NCBI RefSeq assembly: GCF_900302445.1
Contig: NZ_ONZF01000016.1
Location: 1-64,000, forward strand
Direction of reading: 5' to 3'
From: Palleronia abyssalis
Lineage (GTDB): Bacteria; Pseudomonadota; Alphaproteobacteria; Rhodobacterales; Rhodobacteraceae
Length of the DNA: 64,000 nucleotides
Part shown: positions 1-9,173 of the stretch, piece by piece
Position numbering within the stretch: position 1 is the first letter of the stretch
Layout of the letters: each line of letters starts with the position of its first letter
The notes under the pieces: generated by a model
What the model saw: only the letters and a program-made list of their open reading frames with translations
What the model was told of the DNA's origin: nothing
The model's database searches: none
Translations under genes and position numbers: made by a program

Positions 1-308
1 CCCTCTTGTCTTATTGATGTCTCAGCTCTTGTTGCATGATGGGAGCCACCACGCAGATCGCGCAAATCGGCGTGGTGGCGGGGGATGGATCGTACCCCTC
101 TTGGTCGTCAGGGACCGTTGCCGAGTAGGCCCATTGCCAACGCGGGAGCGGTCGGTGAACGATTGCTTTCGTTCTGTGCGGTTCTGCGACGCTGTTGGCG
201 CAAGCAGGTAATATTTTGCATAATTTCCAGAAATTGCGGCGCGAGCAGACCAAAGTTTAACTTGGGAGTAAGACTTCGGATCGTACGAAGAACACCTAGT
301 GCGCGCAA
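1..308. other. leading stretch without a supported gene
   Basis: I see no convincing coding frame here. The open frames on both strands are short, overlap one another and have no ribosome-binding site. The stretch is less GC-rich than the core genes to the right. It probably carries the promoter of the three-gene unit that starts near 318. Confidence 0.4.
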
Positions 309-317
309 ATGGGGGTC

Positions 318-725
318 ATGAAGGCCATGCTACGTAGAAAGTTTCTGAGAACGTTTCTTGTGTTCCAAAGTGCAGCCGTCACTGGGGCTCTTATGGCCCG
401 GCCCGCCTTGGCCGGTTCCTCGGGGCCGTCTGCAGGTTCGACTCCTTCGGAGCCCTCCGCTCCGTCGACCCCTTCCGCCGCTTCCGCTCCTTCGACCCCT
501 TCCGGCGCTTCCGCCCCTTCGACCCCCTCCGGAGCTTCCGCTCCCTCGGCACCATCGGAGCCCTCCAGCCCGAGCGGCCCCGAAGCCTCTCTCAAAGGAC
601 CCGGCGCCTCCAGCGAGGCTGCCCGGACGCGGTCTGTGAAACGAGTTCAGCGCGAACTGAACGATGATGGCCTCGCTCCTGTTTCCGCAAGCGACCTTGC
701 GCAAACCTTGCGGGCCTTCCAATGA
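318..725 (+). CDS. exported Ser/Pro-rich low-complexity protein
   Basis: I do not recognise a family. The start at 318 is chosen because a GGGGGT stretch precedes it; 309 and 327 are in-frame alternatives. The N-terminus contains a twin-arginine-like motif (RRKFLR), a hydrophobic run and an ALAG cleavage-type end, so Tat or Sec export is likely. The middle is built of short repeats of the type APSTPSGAS. The C-terminal 40 residues are charged (VKRVQRELNDD) and may form a small helical domain. The stop overlaps the next start (ATGA), so it is probably co-translated with the lipoprotein and the HprK-like protein. Function unknown. Confidence 0.6.
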   Translation: MKAMLRRKFLRTFLVFQSAAVTGALMARPALAGSSGPSAGSTPSEPSAPSTPSAASAPSTPSGASAPSTPSGASAPSAPSEPSSPSGPEASLKGPGASSEAARTRSVKRVQRELNDDGLAPVSASDLAQTLRAFQ

Positions 726-997
726 CAATGCGACGAATCCTACGGCTCCTTCCCGTTCTGGCCCTGGGCGCATGTGTTGCGCCTCACGCCGGAAACGAGG
801 TGCAGCGCGACTTGGCCGGCGCGCTGAACTCCCGGCCGGATGGCTACCACGGAGTCATGCCGCAAACCGGAGAGCGATTCAGGATCTTGTCCACCGCAGC
901 TTCGGATACCCGGCTCTGCCGCGTCGTTTCTTTCGAGCAGCCAGACGAGTTTCTCGTCGAGTCCTTCTGCAAGACGAAGGGCGGGCCATGGAGATAA
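722..997 (+). CDS. small lipoprotein, 17 kDa surface antigen-like
   Basis: This is a 91-residue protein with a lipoprotein signal peptide; the lipobox LALGAC puts the acylated Cys at residue 18. The C-terminal part (DTRLCRVVSF, then VESFCKTKGGPW) resembles the paired-Cys tail of the 17 kDa surface antigen / outer-membrane lipoprotein family. The start overlaps the stop of the Ser/Pro-rich gene by four bases, and the HprK-like gene starts 19 bases after its stop. Export and lipidation are well supported. The family link is an inference from the cysteine pattern. Confidence 0.65.
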   Translation: MTMRRILRLLPVLALGACVAPHAGNEVQRDLAGALNSRPDGYHGVMPQTGERFRILSTAASDTRLCRVVSFEQPDEFLVESFCKTKGGPWR

Positions 998-1016
998 AAT
1001 CTCGTTGACGGGCATT

Positions 1017-1709
1017 ATGGTGGAGGAGAGGTTCATCCTGCACTCTCCCCGACTAGGAATTGAAATTCCTTGCTGCATGCCCGTACCGATAAAGGCGCTT
1101 TTGTCGCGCTCACTGGCCGGTTGGAACATGCTCGTATCCGACGCTGCCGAGCTACCTGAAGTGCGAGTCCGTCATACAGATCGCTATTTCGTAGCATCCG
1201 CGAATTATGCCCCCCGCGCGGGTCACGCTGACATGATTTCCGCGCTCAACGAATTACTGATAGCCATTGCATACTTCGTTAAAGGCGTAAGGCCGGACTG
1301 GCATCTGCTTCACTGCGCAGCCTATGAAGATCGCGGAGGCAGCACTGTTCTATTCGGCGAACGAAAATCGGGGAAGTCCGTTTTTATCGCAAGAAAGGCG
1401 ACGGAGCGTGCCTTGATATATTCCGACGACCTATTGCTCTGGTCTCCGAGGCAACTTGAGTTCATCAGCTTGGGTATTTCTCCGCGCCTCCGGCGGCCGG
1501 TACTTCCGGATATCGTAGAAGCCCTCGGCCGTACCGCCTTCCTCGCGGGAGGGTTTGCATGTTACCTTGCATCTGATGCGCTCGACTTAGCTCCTGCAGG
1601 CAAGCGTTTCAGACCGGATCAGGTCAGAAAAATTGGGCCGGATGGAAGGGATCGGCCAGTGCGGTTCTACAACGTGCTGAGAGAAATCGAACAAAATAGG
1701 ATAAGCTGA
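1017..1709 (+). CDS. HprK-like P-loop kinase domain protein
   Basis: This 230-residue protein resembles the HPr kinase/phosphorylase-related proteins found with PqqD-like and peptide-modification or exopolysaccharide clusters. After an N-terminal region of about 100 residues come LHCAAYED, a Walker A motif (GERKSGKS) and a Walker B-like SDDLLLWSP, in the family order. The start at 1017 is preferred because the longer frame from 840 overlaps the lipoprotein gene in another frame. The usual partners (PqqD-like protein, asparagine synthase, sulfotransferase) are not in the window. It may phosphorylate a small molecule or peptide; its substrate is unknown. Confidence 0.6.
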   Translation: MVEERFILHSPRLGIEIPCCMPVPIKALLSRSLAGWNMLVSDAAELPEVRVRHTDRYFVASANYAPRAGHADMISALNELLIAIAYFVKGVRPDWHLLHCAAYEDRGGSTVLFGERKSGKSVFIARKATERALIYSDDLLLWSPRQLEFISLGISPRLRRPVLPDIVEALGRTAFLAGGFACYLASDALDLAPAGKRFRPDQVRKIGPDGRDRPVRFYNVLREIEQNRIS

Positions 1710-2596
1710 CGATGTTTCCGACCTGAGCCTAAAGAACGCCCCGTTTCATATGCGCGGCGAATAGCTGCTTCGTCCGCAGAGCCACCGTGGAACCAGCCGG
1801 TTCGTGCGACCGCTTCCGGCACGGTCGATAAGACTGTCGCAGTTGACATCAAGTTCACTTATTCTGAGTGAGGCTTCAATACACAAGCCCCATGCGCTTT
1901 GCCGACATTATCAACGTCGATCAGCTCAGTCTGACGCCGAAGTGGGGTTCATCTCGGCTAAGATCGCTTAACACGCCTTGGCGAAACTTGGTCACCCGGC
2001 GGCCAACGTATATCCCTTGCCAATGCCACCAGCATGTAATCCGAAACGTCCAAATAATCCCAGCGCGCCCAAGATCCCAGGCACCAGCTTCCGGGCCCCG
2101 AGACCGATAATTAACTCATGTGATCGAAGTTTACTCGGGAAGAACGGATCTCGGACACCGCCTAAGAGTTCGGTTTACTCAGTCTGACGGTGAAGCACGG
2201 TCGGTCGTGCCCTTGCAGGGCAGCCTTTCAAGAAAATCAGGCAAGTTTTGCAGTGAGGCTTCACCGCAGGGCGCTTATAGGCCTTTCGTAGAGCGACCGC
2301 CGATAGTCGATTTATTAACGTCTCCCGCCGCGTTTTGCCAAGTCTTCTATCAAACCACCTGACGGCGAATCCCAGTTTAAAACTTCGGAAACCCCTTATC
2401 CACAGGCAGTTTCACGAGATCCTGCTCAATCCCGCCTAGTACCGGGTTTCGCCATCTATTCTGTTAGTGAAAAATATAGCACGATACTCAATTTAGCGAA
2501 TCTGTGATTTGATATGTCGGAACTCTGATTTCCGTAAAAGACCTTTCGTATCCCATTGAATGCGTACCGCCGTCCCGTAAACCCAACCGATCACGC
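1710..2596. other. 887-bp stretch without a convincing gene
   Basis: The open frames here are short, lack ribosome-binding sites and have no recognisable motifs. On the minus strand a startless open stretch (roughly 2167 down to 1975) encodes a glycine- and leucine-rich segment that can be extended by one frameshift. It could be a gene remnant, but I cannot assign it. The composition is lower in GC than the flanking core genes, so the stretch looks like decayed or acquired DNA. Confidence 0.4.
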
Positions 2597-2869
2597 TTAA
2601 TTGCGAGTTTCGCCATCTCGTTTGCCGGTCGATTGGGGGTCGGTGGAATTGCGTCCATCGCGTGTTAGGTCTCCGCGTGCTTCGGCGAATAAGTCACGCA
2701 CCGGACCGAAGCGCGTTCCAGCCGTTCTCGCGATGGCGCAGGCCTCGGCGTAGTCTTCGCCGTCGTGGAACAGCACGCGGGTGTCATCCGGCGAGACAAG
2801 CCACACGAGAAAGCGCGGGATCACCCCCGGGGAATCGCGACACTCGATTTCGACCCGTCCGTCCGTCAC
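2597..2869 (-). CDS. hypothetical protein, 90 aa
   Basis: This is a small soluble protein of unknown function. It starts with GTG (VTDGRVEIEC) and shows protein-like composition, with an ordered first 65 residues (FLVWLVSPDDTRVLFHDGEDY) and a charged, probably disordered tail. There is no signal peptide or membrane segment. It lies 58 bases downstream of the DoxX gene on the same strand and could be co-transcribed with it. The regular codon use supports a real gene. No function can be given. Confidence 0.5.
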   Translation of the reverse strand: MTDGRVEIECRDSPGVIPRFLVWLVSPDDTRVLFHDGEDYAEACAIARTAGTRFGPVRDLFAEARGDLTRDGRNSTDPQSTGKRDGETRN

Positions 2870-2927
2870 GTGTCCGCCCCCTCCCCCCAGAGGTAAGCCG
2901 AAGATCCGTCAGGCAAGGCAAAATCGG

Positions 2928-3350
2928 TCAGGCGTGGTCCGGCGTGCGCGCGGCAAGGCACAAAAGGCCGCCCGTAATGGCCCAGTTTTTGACAAAGATG
3001 GACATCTGCCACCCATCGGAAGGGATGAAATGAAACACGCTGGTGACGGCGCAATAAAGCGCAACGGAAAGGGCCACCAGGCGCAGCCGCCACCCCACGA
3101 CTAGCGCGATTCCCGCCAGGCAAGTGAAAACCGCCGCCGGCCAGATCAATCCGGTCGGCAGGCCGCGATCCGCCAGAAGCCCCTCGACCTGGGCGGGATC
3201 GGCGATCTTCTGTGCGGTTCCCGCCAGGAAAAAGGCGGCCAGCAGAACTCGTCCCGAAATATCCAACACTCTGTCCACGGCACTCCAGATAGTCTGTGAC
3301 TTCCCACGGCCCAACATGTCTGGCATCAAACTGCACATGACGAACCGCAT
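2928..3350 (-). CDS. DoxX-family membrane protein
   Basis: This is a 140-residue integral membrane protein of the DoxX/DoxD type. It has about four hydrophobic segments: LLAAFFLAGTAQKIAD, LIWPAAVFTCLAGIALVV, LRLVALSVALYCAVTSVFHF and the C-terminal NWAITGGLLCLAA. The ADPAQVEGLLADRGLP loop after the first segment is typical of the family. Such proteins are poorly characterised inner-membrane proteins sometimes linked to thiol or quinone redox chemistry. Starts at 3338, 3326 or 3317 are also possible. The start used here has a GAGG upstream and overlaps the divergent small gene at 3337. Confidence 0.75.
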   Translation of the reverse strand: MRFVMCSLMPDMLGRGKSQTIWSAVDRVLDISGRVLLAAFFLAGTAQKIADPAQVEGLLADRGLPTGLIWPAAVFTCLAGIALVVGWRLRLVALSVALYCAVTSVFHFIPSDGWQMSIFVKNWAITGGLLCLAARTPDHA

Positions 3351-3477
3351 CGCCTCGGTCCTCGGCCCTCTTGTCGTCCTCTCGATCTGGATGGATGTGC
3401 ACTATGACTGGGGGGCGACGCTGTTTCTGGCCCGCGAACTGTTCGCGTTGATCGAATGGATGGCCTTCTGGCGCTGA
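3337..3477 (+). CDS. 46-aa single-pass small protein upstream of gapA
   Basis: This 46-residue protein starts MTNRIASVLGPLVVL and ends ALIEWMAFWR. Residues 6-18 are hydrophobic and an amphipathic, Trp-rich end follows. From memory, similar small proteins (MTNRIA...WxAFWR) sit directly upstream of gap genes in Rhodobacteraceae. It lies 112 bases before gapA on the same strand. The function is unknown; an inner-membrane location is likely. It overlaps the 5' end of the divergent DoxX gene by 14 bases. Confidence 0.65.
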   Translation: MTNRIASVLGPLVVLSIWMDVHYDWGATLFLARELFALIEWMAFWR

Positions 3478-3589
3478 GTTTCGACTTCACGGCCTGCCGC
3501 TCTACGCTTGACCCGACCGGGCATTTGCCCTTGAACCACACGCAAAGAACCGCGCCGGTCGCAGGGGCCGGCCCTTTCAGGAGGACATC

Positions 3590-4588
3590 ATGGCAGTCAA
3601 GGTCGCAATCAACGGGTTCGGGCGGATCGGGCGCAACGTCCTGCGCTCCATCCTCGAGTCCGGACGGACCGATATCGAAGTCGTGGCGATCAACGATCTC
3701 GGCCCCGTCGAGACGAACGCCCACCTTCTGCGCTATGACAGCGTGCACGGCCGCTTCCCAGGCGAAGTGACGACAGGCGAAGACTGGATCGATGTCGGCC
3801 GCGGCAAGATGAAAGTCACGGCGATCAAGGATCCCAAGGAGCTGCCTTGGGACGGTGTCGACATCGCGCTGGAATGCACCGGCATTTTCACCAGCCGCGA
3901 GAAGGCGGCGATGCACCTTGAGAACGGGTCGACCCGCGTCCTGGTGTCCGCCCCGTGTTCAGAGGCGCACAAGACCATCGTATACGGTGTGAACCACCAA
4001 AGCCTCGGCGCGGACGACAAGGTCGTGTCGAACGCATCCTGCACGACGAACTGCCTGGCCCCCGTTGCCAAGGTGCTGAACGACGCCATCGGGATCGAGC
4101 GCGGGTTCATGACCACGATCCACAGCTATACCGGCGACCAGCCCACGCTGGATACGATGCACAAGGACCTGTATCGCGCCCGCGCCGCCGGTCTGAACAT
4201 GATCCCGACCTCGACCGGGGCCGCCAAGGCCGTGGGGCTGGCGTTGCCCGAACTGGCCGGCAAGCTGGACGGTGTGGCGATCCGGGTGCCGACGCCCAAC
4301 GTGTCGGTCGTCGACCTGACCTTCACCGCCTCGCGCGACACCAGCGTCGAGGAGATCAACGAGACGATCCGCACCGCAGCCAACGGCGATCTGAAGGGTA
4401 TATTGGGATACACCGACGACAAGCTGGTCTCGTCCGATTTCAACCACGACCCCCATTCCTCGATCTTCCACATGGACCAGACCAAGGTCATGGAAGGTAC
4501 AATGTGCCGTATCCTGACATGGTACGACAACGAGTGGGGCTTCTCGAACCGGATGGCGGATACCGCCGTGGCGATGGGCCAGATCTGA
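3590..4588 (+). CDS. gap: glyceraldehyde-3-phosphate dehydrogenase, type I
   Basis: The enzyme converts glyceraldehyde 3-phosphate, NAD+ and phosphate to 1,3-bisphosphoglycerate, in glycolysis or reversed in gluconeogenesis. The 332-residue length is normal. The Rossmann motif INGFGRIGR is at the N-terminus, Asp follows the second strand (VVAINDLG), and the catalytic Cys151 sits in SNASCTTNC. The C-terminal WYDNEWGFSNRM is the family signature. A strong ribosome-binding site (CAGGAGGA) precedes the ATG. It appears monocistronic or paired with the 46-aa gene upstream. A hairpin follows the stop. Confidence 0.95.
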   Translation: MAVKVAINGFGRIGRNVLRSILESGRTDIEVVAINDLGPVETNAHLLRYDSVHGRFPGEVTTGEDWIDVGRGKMKVTAIKDPKELPWDGVDIALECTGIFTSREKAAMHLENGSTRVLVSAPCSEAHKTIVYGVNHQSLGADDKVVSNASCTTNCLAPVAKVLNDAIGIERGFMTTIHSYTGDQPTLDTMHKDLYRARAAGLNMIPTSTGAAKAVGLALPELAGKLDGVAIRVPTPNVSVVDLTFTASRDTSVEEINETIRTAANGDLKGILGYTDDKLVSSDFNHDPHSSIFHMDQTKVMEGTMCRILTWYDNEWGFSNRMADTAVAMGQI

Positions 4589-4613
4589 TCGCCTTGCCCT
4601 TTCGTGGATCGAC

Positions 4614-4644
4614 GACCGCCGCCCCGTCACCGGGTGCGGCGGTC
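4614..4644 (+). terminator. hairpin after gap, possible terminator
   Basis: A perfect 9-bp stem (GACCGCCGC with GCGGCGGTC) encloses a 13-base loop 25 bases after the gap stop codon. There is no clear T-run after it, so intrinsic termination is likely but not certain. Confidence 0.45.
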
Positions 4645-4849
4645 TGCGTTCCGGGGTGCCAGCAGTCGAACTGAAAGTGCGCGGATGGAGGAGGCGGACC
4701 TTTGAGGCGCGCGCCTAAAGATGTCCGACATTTAGGTGTCAAGGTTAAACGGCAACCAAAAAATAATGCCGACCAGGCCACCCGACGCTAACTTTTAGAG
4801 CTGATTGCTCGTCCGGGTTGAAATCGCCCCGTAGGTGTCTCGGATCAGT

Positions 4850-5250
4850 TCAGCATCGTTCCGGAAGCCACAAGGTGATCTGGGGAAGCCGAAGAGCCGT
4901 GCGACCGCTGGGACCAGAAGGCCCTAAAAGGTCCGCGAGGGTCAGGATGGCACGTCCGGTGATCTTCTGTAGAACGAAGAGGTCGAAGCCCTCCTGCGGC
5001 CTGATCTGGGTCCTTTCGCCCACCGGGACAAGGAACACGCCGAAGCAGATCGGGTCGATCCCCATCGGCATGAAGATCGAAACGGTCAACACCATGATGT
5101 AGATGCCGTTGACGAACACCGTCAGCGCAGCAGCAGCGCGTAGGGCGACAGCCATCTCGCCGATCCAGGCGGCCGGCGTGCGGCATGCCGCTATAGTTCA
5201 TGTCTACGGTCAGGAAGGCGGCCTGGGCGAGGACGAAGGCTGGCCTGCCC
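4850..5250 (-). pseudogene. decayed TRAP transporter large permease (DctM) 3' remnant
   Basis: Read on the minus strand, pieces of the DctM C-terminal half appear in order but in different frames. FLTVDMNYSGMP lies near 5240-5180. Then, in one open frame, come AALTVFVNGIYIMVLTV, GIDPICFGVFLVPV, EGFDLFVLQKITG and the end PQITLWLPER. Intact proteins read approximately FLDGISMVVLT, GIDPIWFGVFLVLVVE, VGFNLFVLQGMTG and a similar WLPER tail. Frameshifts and an internal deletion before the last piece show it is dead. It adjoins the IS remnants, which probably broke it. The 5' part is not in the window. Confidence 0.65.
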
Positions 5251-5274
5251 CTATCGGGTCGTCCGTTTTCAGTC

Positions 5275-5517
5275 TTAGTGCGTGACGGATCTCGGCGCCA
5301 AGGTAGATGCCTGGGGCGGGGGTGATCCGTCATCGTGGGACGGCCAGTGAATGGCCTGCGGAGCTGATGGTCGATAGCCCAGCGATGAGTGGGGCCTGAC
5401 GGTAGTGTAGTGAACTCTCCACGCCTCAATGATTACGCGCGCCTCGGCCAGCAAGTAGAAGATCTCGCCGTTCAGCAATCGCAGAGCTCCGAGTTGAAGC
5501 TCTCGCAGTAGCCGTTT
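5275..5517 (-). pseudogene. IS3-family (IS407-like) transposase OrfB, 3' remnant
   Basis: On the minus strand this is the C-terminal end of an integrase-type transposase of the IS407 kind: NGYCESFNSEL next to position 5517, then after a frameshift LLNGEIFYLLAEARVIIEAW, RVHYTTVRPHSSLGYRP and a Pro-rich tail ending at 5275. A short deletion around 5475-5485, apparently four bases, puts the two halves in different frames. The upstream part is replaced by the IS3 element beginning at 5518. I could not find the continuation on the other side of that element. It is a truncated, non-functional copy. Confidence 0.75.
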
Positions 5518-6837
<1,320 letters not shown>

Positions 6838-6852
6838 CCCGTTGAACGAACG

Positions 6853-6878
6853 CTCTCCGATAAAGCCGGGGCGGTTCA
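6853..6878 (-). repeat. right terminal inverted repeat of the IS3-family element
   Basis: Its reverse complement begins TGAACCGCCCCGG, matching the left end, and it lies 15 bases after the transposase stop codon. Confidence 0.85.
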
Positions 6879-7342
6879 TCCGATCCATTGGGACCGGCGC
6901 ATCTAATTGGGCCGGCGACCTCGTCGTGAGGAACATGCATACACGAATTCCGAGCAACCTTCTTGCTGACCCCACCTGCCTCGAAACCATCCAAGGAGAT
7001 AGACAAAAAGAGAACCAGAACAGTGCGCTGATGATGCCTGCCCAGTTCGGGCGGCGACTTCAACCGCGCCTTCCTTTACGTGCGCGGCACTGATCCGGAT
7101 CGCATTGACCTGGGCTTTGGTGATCGAGCACGCGATACAGATCGAGATTGATCTGGTCGAACTCCGTCGCATCGGCAAGCCCGAGTTCGAGATCCGGTAT
7201 GCCGGATTTCATGTCCTGTCCAACACTCATCCAATGGGCTTGCGCGAGGCGTTTCTTGTTAATGTGCCTCCACGTGCCAATAGGCAGGGGAACTCGAACC
7301 CTGCCGATCAGCGAACTGGTGAGTCGCCACTTTCACCAGGGG
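6879..7342. other. 464-bp stretch between the IS element and the exchanger gene
   Basis: I recognise no gene. A 56-codon minus-strand frame (7230 down to 7060, starting MSVGQDMKSGIPDLELGLAD) has plausible composition but no ribosome-binding site or known motif. A short hairpin (GGCAGGG at 7283-7289 with CCCTGCC at 7299-7305) lies before the exchanger stop. The stretch probably contains decayed DNA from the insertion events. Confidence 0.4.
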
Positions 7343-8287
7343 TCAGAGCGCGCCATAGGCCAGCCAACCGATATATGCCGCGTAGAGCAGCAGGAGGAAG
7401 CCGCCTTCGGCACGGGAGATGCGCCAGGCAGTTGTCGCGACGACGGCCAGAAGCGCAGTCGCGCCGCACATGACCCAGATGTCGAAAGCCGCGATCTCGG
7501 ACGGGACCTCGAGCGGGTGGACAAGCGCCGTGATCCCGAGGATCCCCGCGATGTTGTAGATGTTCGACCCCAGAACGTTGCCGAAAGCGATATCGCCCTG
7601 TTTTCGGATCGCCGCCATCACCGATGTGACAAGCTCGGGCAGCGACGTGCCGACCGCCACGACCGTCAGACCGATCACCGCGTCCGAGACTCCGAGCCGG
7701 CCGGCCAGCTCGGTTGCCGACATCACCAGGAACCGTGCACCCAGCACCGTCAGCGCGATGCCGCCCAGCGCATACAGAGCCGCCTTCCACAGCGCCATGT
7801 CGCCCGCGGCGATCTCGGCGCTCTCCGGCGATGGCGCGGCACGATCCAACCGGTAGGCCGTCCAGATATATGCGACCAGACCGGCCAACAGGATCGCGCC
7901 CCCGACCCGGCCCAGCGCGCCCGTCATAACGATCCCGGTCACGACCACGGTGGCCGCGATCATTGCCCCGCCATCCCGCTGGAATGCGCGCCTGGAGACG
8001 ATCACCGGCGCCAGTATGGCCGATACCCCGAGGATAAGAAGGATGTTCGCGATATTGGACCCCACGACATTGCCGACGGCAATGCCAGGCGCATCCGCGA
8101 ACGCGGCCTGAAGCGAAGTCACGAGTTCTGGCGTCGAGGTTCCGAAGCCCACGACGGTCAGCCCGATCAAAAGGGGCGAGACACCAAGCCGCCCGGCAAG
8201 GGCGACGGCCCCGCGGACCAGCCCTTCGCCGCCGGCGACCAGCAGGATCAGACCCGCTGCGAGTGTGAGATAAAGCAAGATTGGCAC
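7343..8287 (-). CDS. calcium/sodium antiporter (CaCA family, YrbG-like)
   Basis: This is an inner-membrane cation/Ca2+ exchanger of about 314 residues and about ten hydrophobic segments. Both alpha repeats are present: GFGTSTPELVTSL with GNVVGSNIANILLILG in the first half, and AVGTSLPELVTSV with GNVLGSNIYNIAGILG in the second. The acidic PEL and GSN positions that form the ion site are intact. The GTG start at 8287 gives the normal family length; the frame is open further upstream but that part has no family features. The gene stands alone, so its role (Ca2+ or Na+ homeostasis) rests on the family. Confidence 0.88.
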   Translation of the reverse strand: MPILLYLTLAAGLILLVAGGEGLVRGAVALAGRLGVSPLLIGLTVVGFGTSTPELVTSLQAAFADAPGIAVGNVVGSNIANILLILGVSAILAPVIVSRRAFQRDGGAMIAATVVVTGIVMTGALGRVGGAILLAGLVAYIWTAYRLDRAAPSPESAEIAAGDMALWKAALYALGGIALTVLGARFLVMSATELAGRLGVSDAVIGLTVVAVGTSLPELVTSVMAAIRKQGDIAFGNVLGSNIYNIAGILGITALVHPLEVPSEIAAFDIWVMCGATALLAVVATTAWRISRAEGGFLLLLYAAYIGWLAYGAL

Positions 8288-8511
8288 CTGTGCGCCGGTC
8301 GTATGGTTGCCTGAGATTCCGACATCACGCGTGACCGACCAACGCGCCAGAGGGGCCCGGAACGCCGATGACATGGCGTACAGCCGCGCGGCATTCAAGA
8401 AGGTCTGCAAATGCTGCATAGCAGCATTTCCGTTTCGGCGATTGTCCGTTGGCGCTATCGCGTCCAAATCATGCAACGGGAGGGGACGGACACACACCAA
8501 AGGAGGCACGC

Positions 8512-8673
8512 ATGGCTTTCTATAATTCCCTGAAATCGGCCATGGCCAAGCGGGCCGAATACCGCCGAACCCGTCGTGAAATCGAATCGATGCCGCTCGA
8601 CGTCGCGCTCGACCTTGATATCGACCGCAGCCAGTCGGCCCGGATCGCCCGCAGCGCGGTTTACGCTGCCTGA
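8512..8673 (+). CDS. DUF1127-type small Arg-rich protein
   Basis: This 53-residue basic protein (MAFYNSLKSAMAKRAEYRRT) ends in the Asp-rich segment LDVALDLDIDRS, a pattern common in short DUF1127 (YjiS-like) proteins of Rhodobacteraceae. The start is fixed by an excellent ribosome-binding site (AAAGGAGG) at the correct distance. Some DUF1127 proteins elsewhere affect phosphate, RNA or carbon metabolism; its role here is unknown. Its last 13 bases overlap the convergent DUF6314 gene. Confidence 0.75.
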   Translation: MAFYNSLKSAMAKRAEYRRTRREIESMPLDVALDLDIDRSQSARIARSAVYAA

Positions 8674-9098
8674 TCCGCGAAACCAGGGTGCCTCGCGTAG
8701 GTCGACACCAGCGTATAGTCCTTGCGGGGTCCGGTGACGGTCCATTCTGACCGCCATTCGGGCCACCCACCAAAATCATAGGCCACGTCATAGGTATCGG
8801 GCGCGCAAAGATGCTGCGCTGCGGGGTGCAGAACGCCCGTCTCGAAACTGTGGAACGGACGTCCGTCGGAAAAGCACACGCGGATTAGCGTGCCGTCGCT
8901 GCGCCAGACATGGGATTGCTCAGCCTCCAGCGTGGCATCCCCGATCTTCAGAAGCCCCGTTTCGCGGTAGTGCAGGGTCGCGCCCTCGACCGTGAAGCGG
9001 CCTTCCCCCTCGAACCGGCCCACCTGATCCTGACGCCGATCGTCGATCGTGCGCCGAATGGCCCATACTCCCGCGAAATCGGCCAAGCCTAGCCCCAT
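8661..9098 (-). CDS. DUF6314 family protein
   Basis: This 145-residue soluble protein begins MGLGLADFAGVWAIRRTIDD and has lipocalin-like features: FEGEGRFTVEG, LHYRETGLLKIG, RVCFSDGRPFHSF, and near the end W-S-E-W-x-V-x-GPRKDYTL. The ATG at 9098 follows AGAGGTG. The much longer minus-strand open frame running through purB is only the antisense shadow of that gene. It is divergent from purB, with 75 bases between the starts. The biological role is unknown. Confidence 0.75.
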   Translation of the reverse strand: MGLGLADFAGVWAIRRTIDDRRQDQVGRFEGEGRFTVEGATLHYRETGLLKIGDATLEAEQSHVWRSDGTLIRVCFSDGRPFHSFETGVLHPAAQHLCAPDTYDVAYDFGGWPEWRSEWTVTGPRKDYTLVSTYARHPGFADQAA

Positions 9099-9173
9099 GA
9101 CACCTCTCTTGCCGCGCATCCCCACGCGGTCTAAGCCACGCGCGTCCCCTGATCTACCCGAAAGGCCGCGCCG

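Noticed and set aside
1868-2263. short direct repeats (for example near 1925 and 2178, and near 1868 and 2253)
   Set aside because: The two repeat pairs have different spacing (about 253 and 385 bases) and are short and imperfect, so they do not define an element.
7283-7305. tRNA T-arm-like hairpin (GGCAGGG/CCCTGCC with TTCGAGTT on the minus strand)
   Set aside because: The loop is nine bases rather than seven, and no acceptor, D or anticodon stems can be built around it.
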